Assembly (NCBI GenBank): GCA_013115145.1
Contig: JAAPAO010000073.1
Span: forward strand, 6,199-70,198
Source of the DNA: Perkinsus chesapeaki
Lineage: Eukaryota > Perkinsozoa > Perkinsida > Perkinsidae
Direction of reading: 5' to 3'
DNA length: 64,000 nt
The position numbers and the translations under genes are program-made. Under the pieces are notes generated by a model. It ran no database searches. It had not been told where the DNA came from and saw nothing but the letters and a program-made list of their open reading frames with translations. Below, piece by piece: positions 59,705-64,000 of this stretch. Each line of letters starts with the position of its first letter. Position 1 is the stretch's first letter.

Positions 59705-61744
59705 ATGTCACATTATATCGCCATTATATTTGGTATTGCCTATTTCCTTCTTACCTTGTTATGCGTCTATAATGTCCGTAATGCATACGTGGACGCTATG
59801 AAATGCGATACTAGAAGGATCACCAGGGCTCTCGGTAGTACTGTCATTCCCGGGCCGCTCGGTAACAGTTGTTGCGTTTAGGAAGAGTACCTGACGATTG
59901 GGCTGCATTTGTCCGCCCCCCACTGGGCATGAGCTTCCCATCCGTTATGGTAATGACAGGTCATGAATTGGGGGAAGTGTGGTATTATCAGTTACTAGCG
60001 GTAACCATAGTACCCTTTAAACTGGTGGTAGTGGTATTCTTCCTAACCCTCGGTGTGGTTGGCTTGTATATATTGCCGACTAAGATATACCTGCCCTTAC
60101 TCAGTCACTTTACCGGTGTATTTATCAACTTCCTAGGTAATAGGGCACGGAGTAGCAGATGAGGCTTCGTGGTGGGGCATAGGGGATCCTCGCATATTTT
60201 ATATGTGTACTAGACAGTGGTGGAATACATATATAATACGTTAACCTTCCCTCAGTCATGCCCTCTAATTTTATATATTGCCGCTTTGCCGCTCACAAGT
60301 GGGTACAGTGTGGCCAAGCCTATGAAGCCGGGGAGACCTACTTACAGTTTATCAGAATTCCCCTTCCCCCTCAACACGTAGGCCAGCACCCGACATCCCG
60401 TGAACGAAGAGCTTCAACTATATGTCATTTATACGTCGAAACGTTGGCAGCATTGGATGGTGTAGCGCGTGGCATTGATACTTTAAGCTGATTGATCGGG
60501 GGGGGGGTTAATCCACATGAGTCCACTCTATTCAGGCGCCAAACTTTTAGTCAGTGCCAATGATATCTTTGATGTCTTTTTCCCGATTACCAAGTATCAA
60601 GTGAATCGTTGAATTGTCTAGGCATATTAGCAACTAGCTTCCGACTAATGATGCTTCAGCATGATATCCACAGGTTGTTAATGTCAGGTATAAGAGTCCG
60701 TGAGACTGGTGAACGTCTGGCATCCACTGAAACCCCCACCATAGTGCCCAATCACGTATCTTACTTTGACATACTCGTACGGTATTTTATTATACTATTA
60801 TAACCATTATTATTCAGGTTATGCTGTCACGCAGTCGCCCTGTATCTTTCGTAGCAAAGAAGGCAGTTGCTAAGTACCCTGTAGTAGGGGATATCGCCAC
60901 ATCATTAGGGAGCGTGTAAGAAGGGGATATTGAGCTGCTTCGCTCCGCCTGCATTATTGCGATTTTTTGTTAGGTATGTCGATAGAACTAAAAACTGCGA
61001 TGATCGGGACCGCACTATGGAGATCATTCAAGAGAAACAGGAAAGTGGGTCGAAGGAGGGGCGTATCTTTGGAAATCTTTATAGTGCGCAATTGCTTATA
61101 GGTGTTATGAGCGGTGATTCACGTTATCAATTATGTGTATTTGCTGAAGGGACTACTTCTAATGGTACATGTTTAATGCATTATCATGATGGTGCATTTG
61201 ATAGTATGTTACCAGTAATATTAATATTATTATTAATAATATTATTATTATAATTAATAGGTACAACCAGTGTATTTGGAATACTCAGATCTTCGTCTTA
61301 GCTTCACTTGCTTTGATTTATTACCACATTTCTTTCTAGTGATGGCGTTGCCACCATGGCACACTACAACCTGTACAGTACACTGGTTACCTAAGGTACG
61401 TCACTATTTAAGCTAACGACCATCATCGATTGCACTATTTCCAGGTTGTGCCAGATGCTAATAGTTCTGTACGAGGTTTCTCCGGTAAGGCTCGACAAGA
61501 GGTTGCTAATGCAGGGTAAGCTAATCTTGGCAGTAGATCTCCTCAAGTACCTTGATCTCATTTCAGAGGCCTTCGTACAGATGACTGTTCAAACCTGAAG
61601 GGCCACTATGAAATAACAGACTTCTTCTTTGGTGACGCTAATAAGATCGCAACTCGGAAATTGCGTGAAGATGCTGCCCTGGAGAGAAAATCTTCCACCA
61701 ACTCGGTGGAGACATTGGCCAGCTCTCGTGACCTCAGTGATTGA
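59705..61744 (+). CDS. PlsC-type acyltransferase (LPCAT-like), copy 1
   Basis: This family transfers acyl chains to lysophospholipid or glycerophosphate acceptors at the ER. Exon 1 has a transmembrane helix (FGIAYFLLTLLCVYN); splicing joins ALG to RVPDDWAAFVRPPLG and then to LLAVTIVPFKLVVVVFFLTL. The catalytic core has NHVSYFDIL (HxxxxD), then MLSRSRPVSFVAKKAVAKYP, GDIATSLGSV, and CVFAEGTTSNG (EGT motif). The C-terminal part continues YLEYSDLRLSFTCFDLLPHF, ALPPWHTTTCTVHWLPK and a Ser-rich tail with a stop at 61744. Exons between about 60170 and 60620 are not resolved. A 196-bp tract (61091-61286) is almost identical to copy 2. Confidence 0.85.
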
Positions 61745-62072
61745 AAAGCCAGTTGTGGTGGTCGTGAGGGTAGCCTCCTGCTTGTTATAGCATTTCCATA
61801 TACTTAGGGGTTCTCGGCACACGACCGGAGCCCAGCTACCGCTCTCACGGCGTTATCGCCTTTTCTGCGCAGTTCTGTCTTATATGGTAGTAGGACTGAT
61901 ATTGGGGTAAGGATTCTATCTGTAAAGGTATCACAGATAATTCAGTTGCTCATTTTCGCCTTATAGGAGTGATTCCTTTATACCTATCAGTGCAAACTTA
62001 TCGTGCGGCGGAAGGAGACAGTTTTTGTGTTACAACAGCGATGATGGGGGGTTAGTGTTTTTACTGTCAATA
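61745..62072. other. Spacer between the acyltransferase copies
   Basis: No gene is supported; it should hold the 3' end of copy 1 and the promoter of copy 2. Confidence 0.4.
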
Positions 62073-64000
62073 ATGTCATGGCCGTCGACAGTAGTGTTCT
62101 TAGTAGCACACTTGCTTGTTACGGTCTTATGTGTCTATGCTGTCTGTAAAGGATACTCTGATGCTAGGAAGTGTAACACAAAAAGGGTCATAGATACCTT
62201 CGGTAAGCAGAACCTACTGATCATCCCCCTATTACTTGCCCATATTCTTGACCTTCAGGTGAGGTACCGAGCGACTGGCGAGCTTTCGTACGACCGAGAT
62301 CGTTGAAGGCCAACTTCGCCTCGATTATGGTAAGAAACAGGGGTTGAGGAACATTCTGTGATGTGCTCGCATCAGGTACTTGCTGTGACAATAGTACCAC
62401 TGAAATTCAGTGTCGTGGTCTTTATTCATGTTGTTGCTCTCATTGGCCTGTATACTCTACCGACTGAGATATTCCTCAAGCTGCTGAGCTATCTCTGTGG
62501 TGCACTGGTCAAGATAGCAGGTAAGTGTGTTATTATCATTCAGGGATAATATAGATTCGCAAAAGTCATTATTTTACTGAAGCCTGTAGGGTATGTTACC
62601 TTTCTTCTTTGTCATATTATGTGAACATATTGCTAATATGTCTACAGTAGATATTCCAGTATCACCCGTTGATAATGTCAAAAGATGACATCAAATTCAT
62701 TCTCTTTCAAAGCGTATGTTATAACTTTGATGAGCATGTACTATTATACGATATTATACAGTTGTACACCCTCATTAAGGGTGGATTTTATTAATATCTA
62801 AAACAAGCTCCTTTTGTGATATATTAACTAACACTTTAAGTTTTACTAACAATCTAAGGCTCGGTGCCTTGTTCACTAGAACAGCAATTAGTTATAAGCC
62901 AACTCTCCAGTGGGTGACGAGTGGAGCACCGCCAGATACGTGACCCAATTTATGTGCGCGTGTACCGAATTCGAGGAGTTCGTTAACCTGCCGTCATGCC
63001 TAATAGTAACCACATAACTTTTTCATCAATATACTTGGTAATCTTGCATCTTCGCCATGGCAGGTATAACAGTACGAGAAACCGGCGAGCGTTTGCCAGC
63101 CAATGAGACCCCCACTATAGTCTCGAATCACGTATCCTACTTCGACATACTGGTATTTGCTGCATCGCTCCGCTAGAATCGTGCACATTTTCTGCCTTTT
63201 TAGATCATGTTGAGCCGCAGCCGTCCCGTGGCTTTTGTTGCGAAAAAGTCTGTTGCTAAGTATCCTGTTTCCGGTGACATTTGCACGTCACTGGGGAGTG
63301 TGTAAGAATAGTTAATCTGCGGCGCTGTGGTGATTGGAAGGCATGTACAGGTACGTGAGCCGAGCCAAAGATCCCAAGGAAAGAGAGCAAGTCATGCAAG
63401 CTATTATTGATAAGCAAAAGCGTAGGGAAGATCGATCGGGTGCAATGATCAGTGCAACCTATGCGATTGAACTGTTTGCGAAATGCGTTCGTTATATGAA
63501 GACATGTTGTTGACATTTTAAGAGTAACTATGCTGCTGCTCAGAGGATAGACGATATCTGATGGCATTCGGTATTGGTATGCCGTAGGTTGATTGTTATT
63601 GCTTATAGGTGTTATGAGTGGTGATTCACGTTATCAATTATGTGTATTTGCTGAAGGGACTACTTCTAATGGTACAAGTTTAATGCATTATCATGATGGT
63701 GCATTTGATAGTATGTTACCAGTAATATTAATATTATTAATAATAATATTATTATTATAATTGATAGGTACAACCAGTGTATTTGGAATACTCCAACCTC
63801 AATCTCAGTTTTACCTGTTTGGATATCATTCCTCACATCTTCCTTGTCATGGCCTTGCCACCATGGCTCTCCCTCACGTGTACAGTACACTGGTTGCCTA
63901 AAGTACATCCTACCGCCACACTTTCATCACTGTATTGCTCTTCTAGGTGGAGCCCGATACCAACAGTACAGTGCAAGAGTTTGCAGAGAAGACCAGACGT
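62073..64000 (+). CDS. PlsC-type acyltransferase (LPCAT-like), copy 2, truncated by window end
   Basis: This is a tandem paralogue of the gene at 59705 with the same intron positions. Exon 1: MSWPSTVVFLVAHLLVTVLC; then EVPSDWRAFVRP, VLAVTIVPLKFSVVVFIHVV, TVRETGERLPANETPTIVSN with NHVSYFDIL, SRSRPVAFVAKKSVAKYPVS, CVFAEGTTSNG and YLEYSNLNLSFTCLDIIPHI, ALPPWLSLTCTVHWLPK. The 3' end lies beyond 64000. Between about 62560 and 63060 I cannot place exons; this stretch is AT-rich and copy 1 also has an unclear part here. Helix and catalytic motifs are kept, so it is probably functional. Confidence 0.82.

Overview
This is a nuclear window from a protist eukaryote. Genes are split by many short GT-AG introns, mostly about 40-65 nt. 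The tRNA genes are class II tRNA-Leu. The protein set is eukaryotic: uL13/RPL13A, GPN1, METTL9, a NOP16-like protein, a TLC-domain membrane protein and a full-length MTHFR with its regulatory domain. Two features point to an alveolate, most likely a Perkinsus-like perkinsozoan: the NAD(P) transhydrogenase is fused in the order PntB-PntA, and the window carries large secreted proteins with DUF4215 cysteine repeats and divergent aspartic proteases. The genus is an inference; the family calls are not. ORF calling alone fails here, so I joined exons by hand, checking reading phase and family alignment. Exon-level coordinates are firm for some genes and approximate for others, as stated.

Layout. 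0-12 kb: a 63-bp tandem repeat, a guanidinoacetate methyltransferase (GAMT)-like gene, then about 8.6 kb of minus-strand exons that look like one giant secreted multidomain protein, followed by a small secreted protein. 12-18 kb: two tandem CE1/PHB-depolymerase-like esterases separated by non-coding DNA, then a cluster of three back-to-back hairpins. 18-29 kb: transhydrogenase, a protein with CPxCG and HIT-like features, and MTHFR (minus). 29-35 kb: compact small genes, METTL9, and a two-TM RING protein. 35-40 kb: a tandem segmental duplication. Its unit holds a gene with a tRNA-Leu(CAA) lying inside an intron, plus an aspartic protease; in the second unit the first gene and the tRNA have decayed. 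40-46 kb: a tRNA-Leu(CAG), an Ig-like (He_PIG) protein and a TLC-domain protein. 46-64 kb is visibly more AT-rich: RPL13A, a basic AT-hook protein, NOP16, a KUP/HAK potassium transporter, GPN1 and two tandem PlsC-type acyltransferases that share a near-identical intron-spanning tract.

Functional links. MTHFR (methyl-folate), GAMT, METTL9 (methyl transfer) and transhydrogenase (NADPH) fit general one-carbon and redox metabolism. They are dispersed rather than in an operon.

The most unusual signals are the tRNA gene that almost fills a spliceosomal intron, the recurring perfect or near-perfect inverted repeats inside introns and intergenic DNA, the acyltransferase conversion tract, and the paired frameshifts in the two protease copies.
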